Assembly: GCA_947460175.1 (NCBI GenBank)
Contig: CANHGW010000008.1
Span: 1 to 64,000 of the forward strand
DNA length: 64,000 nt
Direction: 5' to 3'
Source of the DNA: Bacteroidota bacterium
GTDB lineage: Bacteria > Bacteroidota > Bacteroidia > Chitinophagales > Chitinophagaceae
The notes below the pieces were generated by a model. The model was given only the letters and a program-made list of their open reading frames with translations, made no database searches and was not told where the DNA came from. The translations under genes were made by a program, and so were the position numbers. Below are positions 55,947 to 64,000 of this stretch, in pieces; position 1 is the first letter of the stretch, and every line of letters starts with the position of its first letter.

Positions 55947-55978
55947 ATATTTTCGCACTAGTAAATTCATATTCTACA

Positions 55979-57130
55979 ATGCTTACAAGAAATATTATCA
56001 AATCTATCAATGAATTGAAAAAACAATTCCCAATTGTTGCAATTACGGGGCCAAGACAATCGGGGAAAACAACACTACTCAAAGAAGCATTTGCAGGGTA
56101 TCAATATCTTTCTTTAGAAAATCCTGACACCCTAGAATATGCCAATAGAGATACGAAAGGATTCTTAGCTGAATACAATAATCATATCATTTTTGATGAA
56201 GCTCAACGATGTCCAAAATTATTCTCGTATTTACAAACCATCGTAGATAATCGAAGAGAAATGGGGCAATTTGTTTTATCCGGTTCTCAGAATTTTCATT
56301 TAATGCAAAGCATTACACAAAGTCTTTCAGGGCGAGTAGCATTATTTAAATTATTGCCATTTGACTTTAAAGAATTAAAAAATGGGAATCTATTTCCTAA
56401 AACATATCAAGAAGCAATATATAAAGGATTTTATCCTGCCATTTATGACAGAAATATCAAACCACAAAACTATCACAACAGCTATCTTCAAACTTATGTA
56501 GAAAGAGATATATCTGATGTGCTACAAGTTCGAGATATAAAGCAATTTAGAGATTTTGTAAAAATATGTGCAGGACGTGTAGGGCAAATTTTAAATATCA
56601 ATTCATTGGCAAAGGACTGCGGCATTACGCAACCTACCGCAAAATCATGGTTATCCTTATTAGAAAACAGCTATATCGTTTTTTTATTACAACCCTATTA
56701 CAACAACTTTAATAAGCGTGTATTGAAAACCCCCAAACTATACTTTTACGACACTGGTTTAGCATCATTTCTATTAGGCATCAGGAATGCCAAAGATGTA
56801 GATTCGCATACGATGAAAGGTGGATTATTTGAAAACTTAATCATAGCTGAATTAGTAAAAAAAAATCATCACTTTTATCAACTAAAAGAATATTGGTATT
56901 GGCGCGACTCTAATGGAAACGAAATAGACTTACTATGCGAAAACAAAGAAAAGCATGATATATTTGAAATAAAAGCCACTAAGACAATCATGTCAGATTT
57001 ATTTAAAGGACTAGATCATTTTGAAACTACTGCAGGAAAAGATTTTGTAAAAAATAAAATCCTAGTATATGGTGGAGATGAAAGTCAAAAACGTACAAAA
57101 TATACCATTAAAAGCTGGCAAGAGATATAA
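55979..57130 (+). CDS. AAA ATPase with DUF4143 domain
   Basis: A 383-residue protein with Walker A GPRQSGKT (residues 24-31), Walker B HIIFDEAQR (about 68-75), sensor VLSGSQNFHL, a winged-helix-like middle part, and a C-terminal DUF4143 PD-(D/E)XK-like region (SNGNEIDLLCENKEKHDIFEIKATKTI with D and E-x-K in order). The family is widespread and often accessory; its role is unknown. The gene ends 3 bases before xerD, so the two are likely cotranscribed. Confidence 0.87.
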   Translation: MLTRNIIKSINELKKQFPIVAITGPRQSGKTTLLKEAFAGYQYLSLENPDTLEYANRDTKGFLAEYNNHIIFDEAQRCPKLFSYLQTIVDNRREMGQFVLSGSQNFHLMQSITQSLSGRVALFKLLPFDFKELKNGNLFPKTYQEAIYKGFYPAIYDRNIKPQNYHNSYLQTYVERDISDVLQVRDIKQFRDFVKICAGRVGQILNINSLAKDCGITQPTAKSWLSLLENSYIVFLLQPYYNNFNKRVLKTPKLYFYDTGLASFLLGIRNAKDVDSHTMKGGLFENLIIAELVKKNHHFYQLKEYWYWRDSNGNEIDLLCENKEKHDIFEIKATKTIMSDLFKGLDHFETTAGKDFVKNKILVYGGDESQKRTKYTIKSWQEI

Positions 57131-57133
57131 ACA

Positions 57134-58045
57134 ATGTCTACATGGAATGCATATATCAAAGGATTTAAATCATTTCTTCAATTGGAGAAATCACTGAGTG
57201 AAAATTCTGTAGTGGCTTATTTACATGATGTTGAAAAGCTACAACAGTATCTTCTCTATTCAAAACAAGAACTCTCTATTGAACGAATAAATCTCACAAC
57301 GCTACAAGGTTTTCTCAAATGGATTCATGAGTTAGGTATGACACCCACATCTCAGGCTAGAATCATTTCAGGCTTGAAAAGTTATTTTAAATATTTAGTG
57401 CTAGAGGATGTGATTAAAAAAAATCCTACAGAATTACTCGAAGCCCCCAAAACGAGTCGTAAACTTCCAGATACATTATCAATAGAAGAACTTGAATTGC
57501 TTTTCAATGCAATTGATTTATCCCAAGCAGAAGGTACAAGAAACAAAGCGATACTTGAAACGATGTATAGTTGTGGACTTCGAGTTAGTGAATTAACTGA
57601 ACTAAAAATTTCAAATATCTATATCGATGTGGAATTCATTCGAGTTATAGGAAAAGGAAACAAAGAACGACTCATTCCAATAGGCGAATCAGCATTAAAA
57701 CATATACAATTCTACAAAGAAGGTTACAGGAATCAAATTGCACCAAAAAAAAATTGCGAAGACATTTTATTTTTGAATCGTCGTGGAGGGAAACTTTCAA
57801 GAGTAATGATATTTTATATCATCAAAGATTTAACTGCTAAAGCGGGATTGAAAAAAAATATTCATCCACATACGTTACGCCATTCGTTTGCGACACACTT
57901 GGTAGAAGGAGGTGCCGACTTACGCGCCGTACAGGAAATGCTAGGGCATGAAAGCATTGCTACAACTGAAATATACACACATCTGGATAGAGAGTTTTTA
58001 AGAGACACCATTCACCGATTTCATCCTCGATATCAATCAAAATAA
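57134..58045 (+). CDS. xerD: Tyrosine recombinase, XerD-like
   Basis: The 303-residue recombinase has an N-terminal core-binding domain (about 1-90) and catalytic domain with Arg (MYSCGLRVSELTEL), Lys (GKGNKERLIPIG), HTLRHSFATHL (His and Arg), GHESI, and nucleophile Tyr in TTEIYTHLDREFLRD. This matches the chromosome-dimer-resolving XerC/D group. Its being 3 bases behind an accessory-type AAA ATPase is unusual. I see no attachment site or mobile-element partner. Confidence 0.92.
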   Translation: MSTWNAYIKGFKSFLQLEKSLSENSVVAYLHDVEKLQQYLLYSKQELSIERINLTTLQGFLKWIHELGMTPTSQARIISGLKSYFKYLVLEDVIKKNPTELLEAPKTSRKLPDTLSIEELELLFNAIDLSQAEGTRNKAILETMYSCGLRVSELTELKISNIYIDVEFIRVIGKGNKERLIPIGESALKHIQFYKEGYRNQIAPKKNCEDILFLNRRGGKLSRVMIFYIIKDLTAKAGLKKNIHPHTLRHSFATHLVEGGADLRAVQEMLGHESIATTEIYTHLDREFLRDTIHRFHPRYQSK

Positions 58046-58066
58046 GTATGCCCATTCATGGTATTA

Positions 58067-58083
58067 AATTTCAATTTGAAATT
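58067..58083 (+). repeat. Inverted repeat after xerD
   Basis: AATTTCAA (58067-58074), one base, TTGAAATT (58076-58083): a perfect 8-bp inverted repeat 27 bases upstream of the next ATG. It shares the AATTTCAA core with the 22-bp repeats upstream of the ATPase, though AT-rich sequence makes chance likeness easy. No T run follows, so it is not a clear terminator. Confidence 0.4.
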
Positions 58084-58109
58084 GAAAGAGACTGTTGTAA
58101 CTTTATAAC

Positions 58110-59606
58110 ATGAGTTACATACTTACTGCCGATCAGATAAGACAATGGGATCAATATACAATCGAACATGAACCTATTTCTTCCATTGAATTAATGGAGC
58201 GTGCTGCACTTCAATGCAGCCAATGGTTAATGCAGCAATGGGATACCGACAGACCATTTATCCTATTTTGTGGCAATGGAAATAATGGAGGCGACGGGCT
58301 AGCTATTGCTCGCCATTTATTGGAATACGGATACCATGTAAGTGTATTGATAGATGATGCAGTGAAAAAAAGCAATGACAATCTCACCAATCTAAAAGAA
58401 CTATCTTACCTCTATAAATCATGTATACACTCTATCGAAAGTGAAATAACAATCCCTTCAAATGCAATTATTATCGATGCATTAGTTGGAACAGGATTAA
58501 AGCAATCATTGAAAGGAAAAGAACAAAAATGGGTCACTCGTATTAACTCACTCCCTAATACAAAGGTATGTATAGACCTCCCTTCGGGGCTTTCGGCCGA
58601 CCAATTTCTACAAACTGAATCCATAGTAAAGGGAGACTTTACATTGACTTTTCAAGTATATAAAAAATCTTTTTTATTTCCTGAAACAGGAATTTACTGC
58701 GGTAAAATTATTTTATTAAACATTGGTCTACATCCTGATTTCTTAAAACTACATACCTTCAATCAGCTAATTATTGACAAAGAAATTCTTCATTCTTTTT
58801 ATAAAAAAAGAACTTCATTTTCACACAAAGGGACTTTTGGTCACAGTCTACTATTTGTTGGTAGTGAAGGTAAAATGGGAGCATGTATATTAGCAGCCAA
58901 AGGATGCTTACGAAGCGGCACAGGATTATTAACATTATTGATTCCCTCCGACCAAATTCAAATAGCACAAGTAGCAGTTCCTGAAGCTATGACTATCAAC
59001 TATGAAAAGAATAATTCTCTACCGAGATTAGATGCCTATTCTTCTATTGGGGCAGGCAGTGGCATTGGCCAACATGAAACCAGCATTCAGCTTATTTCTC
59101 AATTAATGACTGAATCATCTTTATCCATGGTACTTGATGCTGATGCTTTAAATATAATTGCTAATAATCCTGAATTACTTCATGCAATACCAAAAGAAAG
59201 TATATTAACTCCACATCCAAAAGAATTTGAACGACTATTTGGTGAAAGTGAAAATTCGTACCTTCGACATGAATTACAATTACAAAAGTCCGTCGAACTC
59301 GGTTTGTTTATTTTACTCAAAGGACGATACACTTGCATTACAACACCTGATGGCAAATCCTACTTCAATACAACAGGCAATCCAGGCATGGGTACAGGAG
59401 GCAGTGGAGATGTATTAACTGGCATTATCACTGGTTTATATGCTCAATATCATGATATGTTAGAAGCAGGCCTCTTGGGTGTTTATCTTCATGGTTTAGC
59501 TGGCGATATAGCAGCACAAAAAAAATCCGAAGAAAGTTTAATTGCTTCGGATATTATTGATCAGTTAGGTCAAGCTTTTAAGGATTCATTTTATAATGCT
59601 GAATAA
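58110..59606 (+). CDS. nnr: Bifunctional NAD(P)H-hydrate repair enzyme (epimerase/dehydratase)
   Basis: A 498-residue fusion of YjeF_N (epimerase; about 1-210, with FCGNGNNGGDGLAIARHLLEYGY and ALVGTGLKQ) and an ADP-dependent dehydratase (about 225-498, with GSEGKMGACILAAKGCLRSGTGLLT, VLDADALNIIA, LTPHPKEFERLFG and GTGGSGDVLTGIITGLYAQ). It repairs damaged NAD(P)H. Its last 29 bases overlap the convergent phosphatase gene. Confidence 0.95.
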   Translation: MSYILTADQIRQWDQYTIEHEPISSIELMERAALQCSQWLMQQWDTDRPFILFCGNGNNGGDGLAIARHLLEYGYHVSVLIDDAVKKSNDNLTNLKELSYLYKSCIHSIESEITIPSNAIIIDALVGTGLKQSLKGKEQKWVTRINSLPNTKVCIDLPSGLSADQFLQTESIVKGDFTLTFQVYKKSFLFPETGIYCGKIILLNIGLHPDFLKLHTFNQLIIDKEILHSFYKKRTSFSHKGTFGHSLLFVGSEGKMGACILAAKGCLRSGTGLLTLLIPSDQIQIAQVAVPEAMTINYEKNNSLPRLDAYSSIGAGSGIGQHETSIQLISQLMTESSLSMVLDADALNIIANNPELLHAIPKESILTPHPKEFERLFGESENSYLRHELQLQKSVELGLFILLKGRYTCITTPDGKSYFNTTGNPGMGTGGSGDVLTGIITGLYAQYHDMLEAGLLGVYLHGLAGDIAAQKKSEESLIASDIIDQLGQAFKDSFYNAE

Positions 59607-60042
59607 TAGCCTTACAACCTTCATTTATTTCATCAAATACATCATAATAGCCATCAAGATTTCCATAATATGGATCTACGACAGAACGATTCTCATCAGG
59701 GTACAATTCTTTTAAAAACAATTCAACTTTATCTGGATTAAAATAATGCCCACTTATATCTTTAATCTCTTCATACACATCAGAAGCAAGAGCATAAACT
59801 TTATCAAATTTTGCTATATCAGCATGGGTAAATTTCCGAGCACGTTGTTTTGATATATCAATACCATTTTCGAGACATACTCGTTGGGAATGCTCGTGTG
59901 GTGCCTGACCTATGTGATAAGATTCTGTGCCTGCACTGTCTATTTCCCAATCCAATTGCTCAAGGCCACAACTATGTTTCATCACACCTTCTGCTATTGG
60001 AGAGCGACAAATATTACCCAAACAAACAAATAGTATTTTCAT
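59578..60042 (-). CDS. Low-molecular-weight protein tyrosine phosphatase
   Basis: A 154-residue phosphatase with the P-loop VCLGNICRSP (Cys7 as nucleophile, Arg13) and the general acid region DPYYGN near residue 122. In polysaccharide loci such enzymes act on the tyrosine kinase that controls export, as with Wzb. It ends a leftward operon of sugar-nucleotide genes, 6 bases after the UDP-glucuronate decarboxylase gene. Confidence 0.92.
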   Translation of the reverse strand: MKILFVCLGNICRSPIAEGVMKHSCGLEQLDWEIDSAGTESYHIGQAPHEHSQRVCLENGIDISKQRARKFTHADIAKFDKVYALASDVYEEIKDISGHYFNPDKVELFLKELYPDENRSVVDPYYGNLDGYYDVFDEINEGCKAIIQHYKMNP

Positions 60043-60048
60043 ATGATG

Positions 60049-60990
60049 TTAATTTATACCCAATTGCTTTTTGAAATAATCCAATGTAATTTGAAGTCCT
60101 TCTTTACGATCAACTTTCGGTTCCCAATTTAGAATTTCTTTAGCACGTGTAATATCTGGTTGTCGTTGTTTAGGATCATCTTGCGGAAGAGGATGATAGA
60201 CTATTTTAGACCCTGTACCAATTAAGAGTTGAATTTCTTCTGCAAAATCTTTCAACGATATTTCATTTGGATTTCCAATATTGACAGGCATGTGATAATC
60301 ACTTAATAGTAATCTATAAATACCCTCCACCAAATCACCTACATAACAAAATGAACGAGTTTGTGAACCATCTCCGAAAACTGTTATATCCTCACCTTTT
60401 AATGCTTGACTCATAAATGCTGGCAATGCACGACCATCATCCAGTCGCATACGTGGTCCGTAGGTATTAAATATTCGTACAATACGAGTTTGTAAACCAT
60501 GAAACGTATGATAAGCCATTGTGATAGCTTCTTGGAATCGCTTAGCTTCGTCATACACACCACGTGGTCCTATTGGATTTACATTTCCCCAATATTCTTC
60601 ATTTTGAGGATGAACCAAGGGATCGCCATATACTTCAGATGTAGAAGCTATGAGCATTCGTGCATTTTTTTGTTTGGCCAATCCTAACAGATTATGGGTT
60701 CCCAAAGAACCAACTTTCAAGGTTTGAATGGGCATTTTTAAATAGTCGATAGGACTTGCTGGAGATGCAAAATGTAATATATAATCCAACTCTCCAGGTA
60801 CGTGTACGAATTTACTTACATCGTGATGATAAAATTCAAAATTGGGTAATTTGAATAAATGCTCAATATTTTTGATATTGCCAGTAATCAAATTATCCAT
60901 GGCTATTACATAATAATCTTCCTTGATAAATCGATCACACAAATGGGATCCTAAAAAACCTGCACCACCCGTTATAAGAACTCGTTTCAT
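60049..60990 (-). CDS. uxs: UDP-glucuronate decarboxylase (UDP-xylose synthase)
   Basis: A 313-residue SDR enzyme with the NAD motif [14 protein letters not shown], the Ser/Thr region [20 protein letters not shown] (catalytic Tyr and Lys) and [26 protein letters not shown], with the FASPASP motif, all hallmarks of UXS. It makes UDP-xylose from UDP-glucuronate. The gene before it, ugd, makes the substrate, so the pair gives a two-step route. Confidence 0.92.
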   Translation of the reverse strand: MKRVLITGGAGFLGSHLCDRFIKEDYYVIAMDNLITGNIKNIEHLFKLPNFEFYHHDVSKFVHVPGELDYILHFASPASPIDYLKMPIQTLKVGSLGTHNLLGLAKQKNARMLIASTSEVYGDPLVHPQNEEYWGNVNPIGPRGVYDEAKRFQEAITMAYHTFHGLQTRIVRIFNTYGPRMRLDDGRALPAFMSQALKGEDITVFGDGSQTRSFCYVGDLVEGIYRLLLSDYHMPVNIGNPNEISLKDFAEEIQLLIGTGSKIVYHPLPQDDPKQRQPDITRAKEILNWEPKVDRKEGLQITLDYFKKQLGIN

Positions 60991-60999
60991 TGTACTTTT

Positions 61000-62340
61000 T
61001 TAATTAATTGTTTTACGACCGATTGAATTGTAATAAAAACCTTGTTCCTCCATCTGATGTAAATCGTATAAATTTCGGCCATCAAATATCACTTTAGATT
61101 TCATTGCCGATTTCATAACATCAAATTCAGGCGTACGGAATATGGTCCATTCTGTACAAATAGCAAGCGCATCTGCATCCTTTAATACTTCATATGCCTC
61201 ATTGCCAAATGAAATATGCGACATCAATGCAGCATGATTTGATTCAAAATAATCCTTTGTATTTTCCATCCCTTCCGGATCATAACAAATTACTTCAGCC
61301 CCAGCTTCTACTAATTTAGGTATAATATATAATGCTGGTGCTTCTCGAATATCATCCGTATTGGGTTTGAAAGCCAATCCCCATACAGCAATTTTTTTCC
61401 CTTTTAAATCACCATTAAAATATCCAATAATTTTGTCAGCTAATACTAATTTTTGATTATCATTGACATTCATTACAGCATTTAAAATACTATAATCATA
61501 ACCATATTGACTCGATGTTTGAACTAATGCTTGCACATCTTTAGGGAAACAACTACCTCCATAACCAATTCCAGGGAATAAAAAACGTTTACCTATTCGA
61601 TTATCACTCCCCATGCCTTTACGAACAGTTTCTACGTCTGCGCCTACTTTTTCACAAAGATTGGCAAGTTCATTCATAAAAGTTATACGCATAGCAAGAT
61701 ATGAATTTGCTGCATATTTGGTAATTTCAGCACTTCGTTCATCCATGAAATAAATTGGATTTCCTTGACGTACAAAAGGGTTATACAATTGCTCCATCAA
61801 TTTCTTTGCACGATCTGAGCTACATCCTACTACCACTCTATCTGGCTTCATAAAATCCTCCACCGCCACGCCTTCTCTTAGAAACTCAGGATTACTCACT
61901 ACATCAAATTCACCCGAATAATTTTCCTTGATTTTATCAGCCACTTTTTCAGCAGTACCAACAGGAACTGTGCTTTTATTGATGACTACTTTGTATTGTT
62001 TGATATCTGCTAATATCTTACCTATTTCAGAAGCCACACCTAATACATAGCTTAAGTCTGCTGATCCGTCTTCACCTGGAGGTGTAGGTAATGCTAAAAA
62101 TATTAAATCAGATTTTTCAACAGCCATTTTCAGATCAGTTGTAAAGTGTAATCTTTTCTCTTTTAAATTTCGTTGAAATAAAACCTCTAAACCAGGTTCG
62201 TAAATTACGATTTCTCCTTTCGAAAGACGCTCTACTTTGTTAGCATTTATATCTACACAAATGACATGATTACCCGATTCGGCAAAACATGTTCCAGAAA
62301 CTAATCCTACATAGCCAGTTCCAACTACTGCAATATTCAT
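61000..62340 (-). CDS. ugd: UDP-glucose 6-dehydrogenase
   Basis: The 446-residue enzyme oxidises UDP-glucose to UDP-glucuronate in two NAD steps. It has GTGYVGLVSGTCFAESG at the start, STVPVGTAEKVADKI, SNPEFLREGVAVEDF, and the catalytic cysteine region GIGYGGSCFPKDVQAL (about residues 250-265), plus the C-terminal domain WGLAFKPNTDDIREAP. Its ATG overlaps the DegT stop by one base, so the genes are coupled. Confidence 0.95.
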   Translation of the reverse strand: MNIAVVGTGYVGLVSGTCFAESGNHVICVDINANKVERLSKGEIVIYEPGLEVLFQRNLKEKRLHFTTDLKMAVEKSDLIFLALPTPPGEDGSADLSYVLGVASEIGKILADIKQYKVVINKSTVPVGTAEKVADKIKENYSGEFDVVSNPEFLREGVAVEDFMKPDRVVVGCSSDRAKKLMEQLYNPFVRQGNPIYFMDERSAEITKYAANSYLAMRITFMNELANLCEKVGADVETVRKGMGSDNRIGKRFLFPGIGYGGSCFPKDVQALVQTSSQYGYDYSILNAVMNVNDNQKLVLADKIIGYFNGDLKGKKIAVWGLAFKPNTDDIREAPALYIIPKLVEAGAEVICYDPEGMENTKDYFESNHAALMSHISFGNEAYEVLKDADALAICTEWTIFRTPEFDVMKSAMKSKVIFDGRNLYDLHQMEEQGFYYNSIGRKTIN

Positions 62341-63470
62341 TATTTTAAACTATTTACAATGTTAATAAAATTTTCTACAATATACTTCTGTTGCTCGTCG
62401 GTCATTTCTGTGTGTATGGGTAATGAAATAACTTGAGTTGTCAAAGATTCCGTTGTATCTAAATCAAACGATTTTACACCTTCAAATATTTTTTGTTTAT
62501 GGGCAGGTATAGGATAATAAATCATACTAGGAATTCCTTTCTCCTTTAACAAATTTTGAACTTGGTCTCTATCCACACCATTCAACGTCAAGGTGTATTG
62601 ATGATATACATGATAAATATTATCGGGGCAATACGGTGTTTTGATATTTGGATGATTTGCAAACGCTTGATTATAATAATCTGCAGCTTTGCGACGAGCA
62701 GCACAATATTCGTCCAAATGAGGCAATTTAACACGTAATACAGCCGCTTGCAGGGTATCTAACCTTGAATTACATCCAACTATTTCATGTATATATTTTT
62801 GACGTTGGCCGTGGTTTGCAACCATTTTCATTTTTTCTGCAAGTACAGAATCATTGGTGCAAAGTGCACCACCATCGCCGTAACAACCTAAATTTTTAGA
62901 AGGAAAAAATGATGTACTTCCAACATGACCTATTGTTCCATTGGCTTTGCGAGTTCCATCTTTAAATGTATAATAACCTCCAATTGCTTGGGCATTGTCT
63001 TCAATTACATATAAATTATGTTTGTTTGCAATAGCCATAATTGATTCCATATCGGCCGTTTGTCCATACAAATGAACTGCAACAATAGCTTTTGTTTTTG
63101 GGGTAATCAATTTTTCAATTGCATTCGCATCCATACAAAATGTATCAGGATTTACTTCACAGAACACTATATTCAATTTGAGCAAAGCCACCACCTCAAC
63201 AGTAGCAATATATGTAAATGAAGGTGTGATAACTTCGTCTCCAGGCTCTAAGCCTAATGCCATCATGGCTATTTGCAATGAGTCGGTTCCATTAGCACAA
63301 GGAATGACATGTTTCACATCAAGATAAGATTCTAATTCCTTAGCAAAAAGCCCCACTTGAGGTCCATTGATAAATGCTGTAGTGTCAATTACTTCTTGCA
63401 TTGCTGCATCTACCTCTGATTTAATTTTTTGGTATTGACTTTTAAGATCAACCATTTGAAGATTATTCAC
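62340..63470 (-). CDS. DegT/DnrJ/EryC1/StrS sugar aminotransferase
   Basis: The 376-residue PLP enzyme adds an amino group to a keto sugar nucleotide. It has GTDSLQIAMMALGLEPGDEVITPSFTY, VHLYGQTADM, EDNAQAIGG and TSFFPSKNLGCYGDGGALCTND, with the PLP lysine in the FPSKN stretch. The start is GTG (63470), with a Met five residues on as the alternative. First gene of the operon; the product is probably a surface polysaccharide sugar. Confidence 0.9.
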   Translation of the reverse strand: MNNLQMVDLKSQYQKIKSEVDAAMQEVIDTTAFINGPQVGLFAKELESYLDVKHVIPCANGTDSLQIAMMALGLEPGDEVITPSFTYIATVEVVALLKLNIVFCEVNPDTFCMDANAIEKLITPKTKAIVAVHLYGQTADMESIMAIANKHNLYVIEDNAQAIGGYYTFKDGTRKANGTIGHVGSTSFFPSKNLGCYGDGGALCTNDSVLAEKMKMVANHGQRQKYIHEIVGCNSRLDTLQAAVLRVKLPHLDEYCAARRKAADYYNQAFANHPNIKTPYCPDNIYHVYHQYTLTLNGVDRDQVQNLLKEKGIPSMIYYPIPAHKQKIFEGVKSFDLDTTESLTTQVISLPIHTEMTDEQQKYIVENFINIVNSLK

Positions 63471-63494
63471 GTATAATAGTTTTTGATTGGACGC

Positions 63495-63502
63495 AAAAAT
63501 AG
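63495..63502 (-). promoter_or_regulatory. -7 box of the sugar-nucleotide operon
   Basis: TATTTTTG on the minus strand, 24 bases upstream of the aminotransferase start. No clear -33 TTG. Confidence 0.4.
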
Positions 63503-63689
63503 TATATTCTTAGGATAATTTCATGGGCAATAATTTGAATAAAATAACGTTTTGAGAACCTATACATTTGCTTTTCATGGTTCATTTCAATAGAATTATC
63601 ATAATTGAAACTACTTTTTAAGTTTCTTTCTCAAATTTAAATTGGAAAATCAAATTTGAATGATGCAAATTTGCATTAGATAATACACT

Positions 63690-64000
63690 ATGCTAAAAAC
63701 ATTTTTCAATATTTTAATTCTTTGTAGTCTTACCAACATCTCATTGGCTCAAGTAGATGACATTAATAATGAACCTACTAAAACATCCCACATTATTTCA
63801 AATAAAATATGGAATTTAGATGTAATAGGCGCTATGGACTTCCCGCAAGCTGACATGGCCAAACGATTTGGCACAAGTTATCGAATAGGTGTAGGAATCA
63901 AGTATAAAACTGCTCGTAATTGGATTTGGGGTGCCAAATTCGAATTTATCACTGGCAATAAAATGCGCGACGATAGTCTTATGATTAATATAAGAACATA
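63690..64000 (+). CDS. Outer-membrane-type protein, N-terminal part (runs off the window)
   Basis: An open reading frame starts at the ATG at 63690 and continues to the window edge (103 codons). It begins with a signal peptide (MLKTFFNILILCSLTNISLAQ) followed by a beta-rich stretch (NKIWNLDVIGAMDFPQADMAKRFG, RIGVGIKYKTARNWIWGAKFEFITGN) suggestive of a beta barrel. I do not recognise a family. The rest of the gene is outside the window. Confidence 0.65.
   Translation, partial: MLKTFFNILILCSLTNISLAQVDDINNEPTKTSHIISNKIWNLDVIGAMDFPQADMAKRFGTSYRIGVGIKYKTARNWIWGAKFEFITGNKMRDDSLMINIRT

Noticed and set aside
55979-58045. Integrated mobile element around xerD
   Set aside because: XerD looks like the housekeeping recombinase; no transposase, relaxase, phage gene or matching att site is visible.
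63665-63675. GCAAATTTGC palindrome as promoter of the last gene
   Set aside because: It does not match TANNTTTG and has no partner element at the right distance.

Overview
This window is a chromosomal piece of a low-GC member of the Bacteroidota. The evidence is consistent: five secreted proteins with C-terminal type IX secretion (T9SS) sorting domains, a TonB-dependent receptor with a carboxypeptidase-like N-terminal domain, the Bacteroidota-restricted DUF4295 gene behind rpmB-rpmG, many TANNTTTG promoter boxes (the Bacteroidota -7 element) and no clear Shine-Dalgarno signals. The 5' end of a 16S rRNA gene lies at the left edge. I do not assign a family. Most genes are housekeeping. I see no prophage, insertion sequence, CRISPR array or classical defence island.

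Layout. 1-1180: the 16S gene start (leftward) with three tandem promoters about 138 bp apart. 1180-9900: a glycosyltransferase-like gene, a tiny lipoprotein, recR, metF, a GT-C/TPR membrane protein with calcium-loop motifs, folC, nhaD and an MlaF-type ATPase. 9980-17880: two divergent secreted CotH-like proteins, then a hydrolase, sucB and an RsmB-like methyltransferase. 17924-18224: two 113-bp tandem repeats that each carry the 5' part of tRNA-Pro, running into the intact tRNA-Pro(GGG) gene. 18257-23220: a leftward DUF58-transglutaminase-MoxR operon. 23385-30800: a DUF2130 protein, a YjdF-like protein, a serine hydrolase, cspA, an RluE-like synthase, a haem-binding protein, tRNA-Leu(GAG) and an orphan histidine kinase.

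30900-39175 is the most coherent accessory system. It comprises a T9SS-exported endonuclease/exonuclease/phosphatase-fold enzyme with a complete catalytic set, a TonB-dependent receptor, a DUF5689 lipoprotein with two OB-like repeats and a second T9SS-exported adhesion-type protein. The likely job, inferred, is capture and uptake of extracellular nucleic acid or another phosphodiester. 39214-53500 holds a dicarboxylate symporter, an RluF-like synthase, pdhB, a sphingomyelin-synthase-like phosphotransferase, mgtE, the rpmB-rpmG-DUF4295 operon, ppx-ppk1, ftcD, a T9SS hydrolase and a diacylglycerol-kinase-family gene broken by a one-base frameshift. 53520-64000: hutU (histidine breakdown with ftcD), a six-copy 22-bp tandem repeat in front of an AAA ATPase-xerD pair, NAD(P)H-hydrate repair, and a leftward sugar-nucleotide operon (DegT aminotransferase, ugd, UDP-glucuronate decarboxylase, low-molecular-weight phosphatase). 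The window ends inside an outer-membrane-type gene.

Two themes recur. First, TANNTTTG boxes sit so close to several ATGs (recR, metF, nhaD, the nuclease) that the mRNAs may be leaderless or nearly so, and some apparent TTG starts (pdhB, hutU, the phosphotransferase) are really part of the promoter box. Second, the rRNA, rpmB and tRNA-Leu promoters share a GCAYTCC sequence just after the -7 box, which may mark a translation-machinery regulon.
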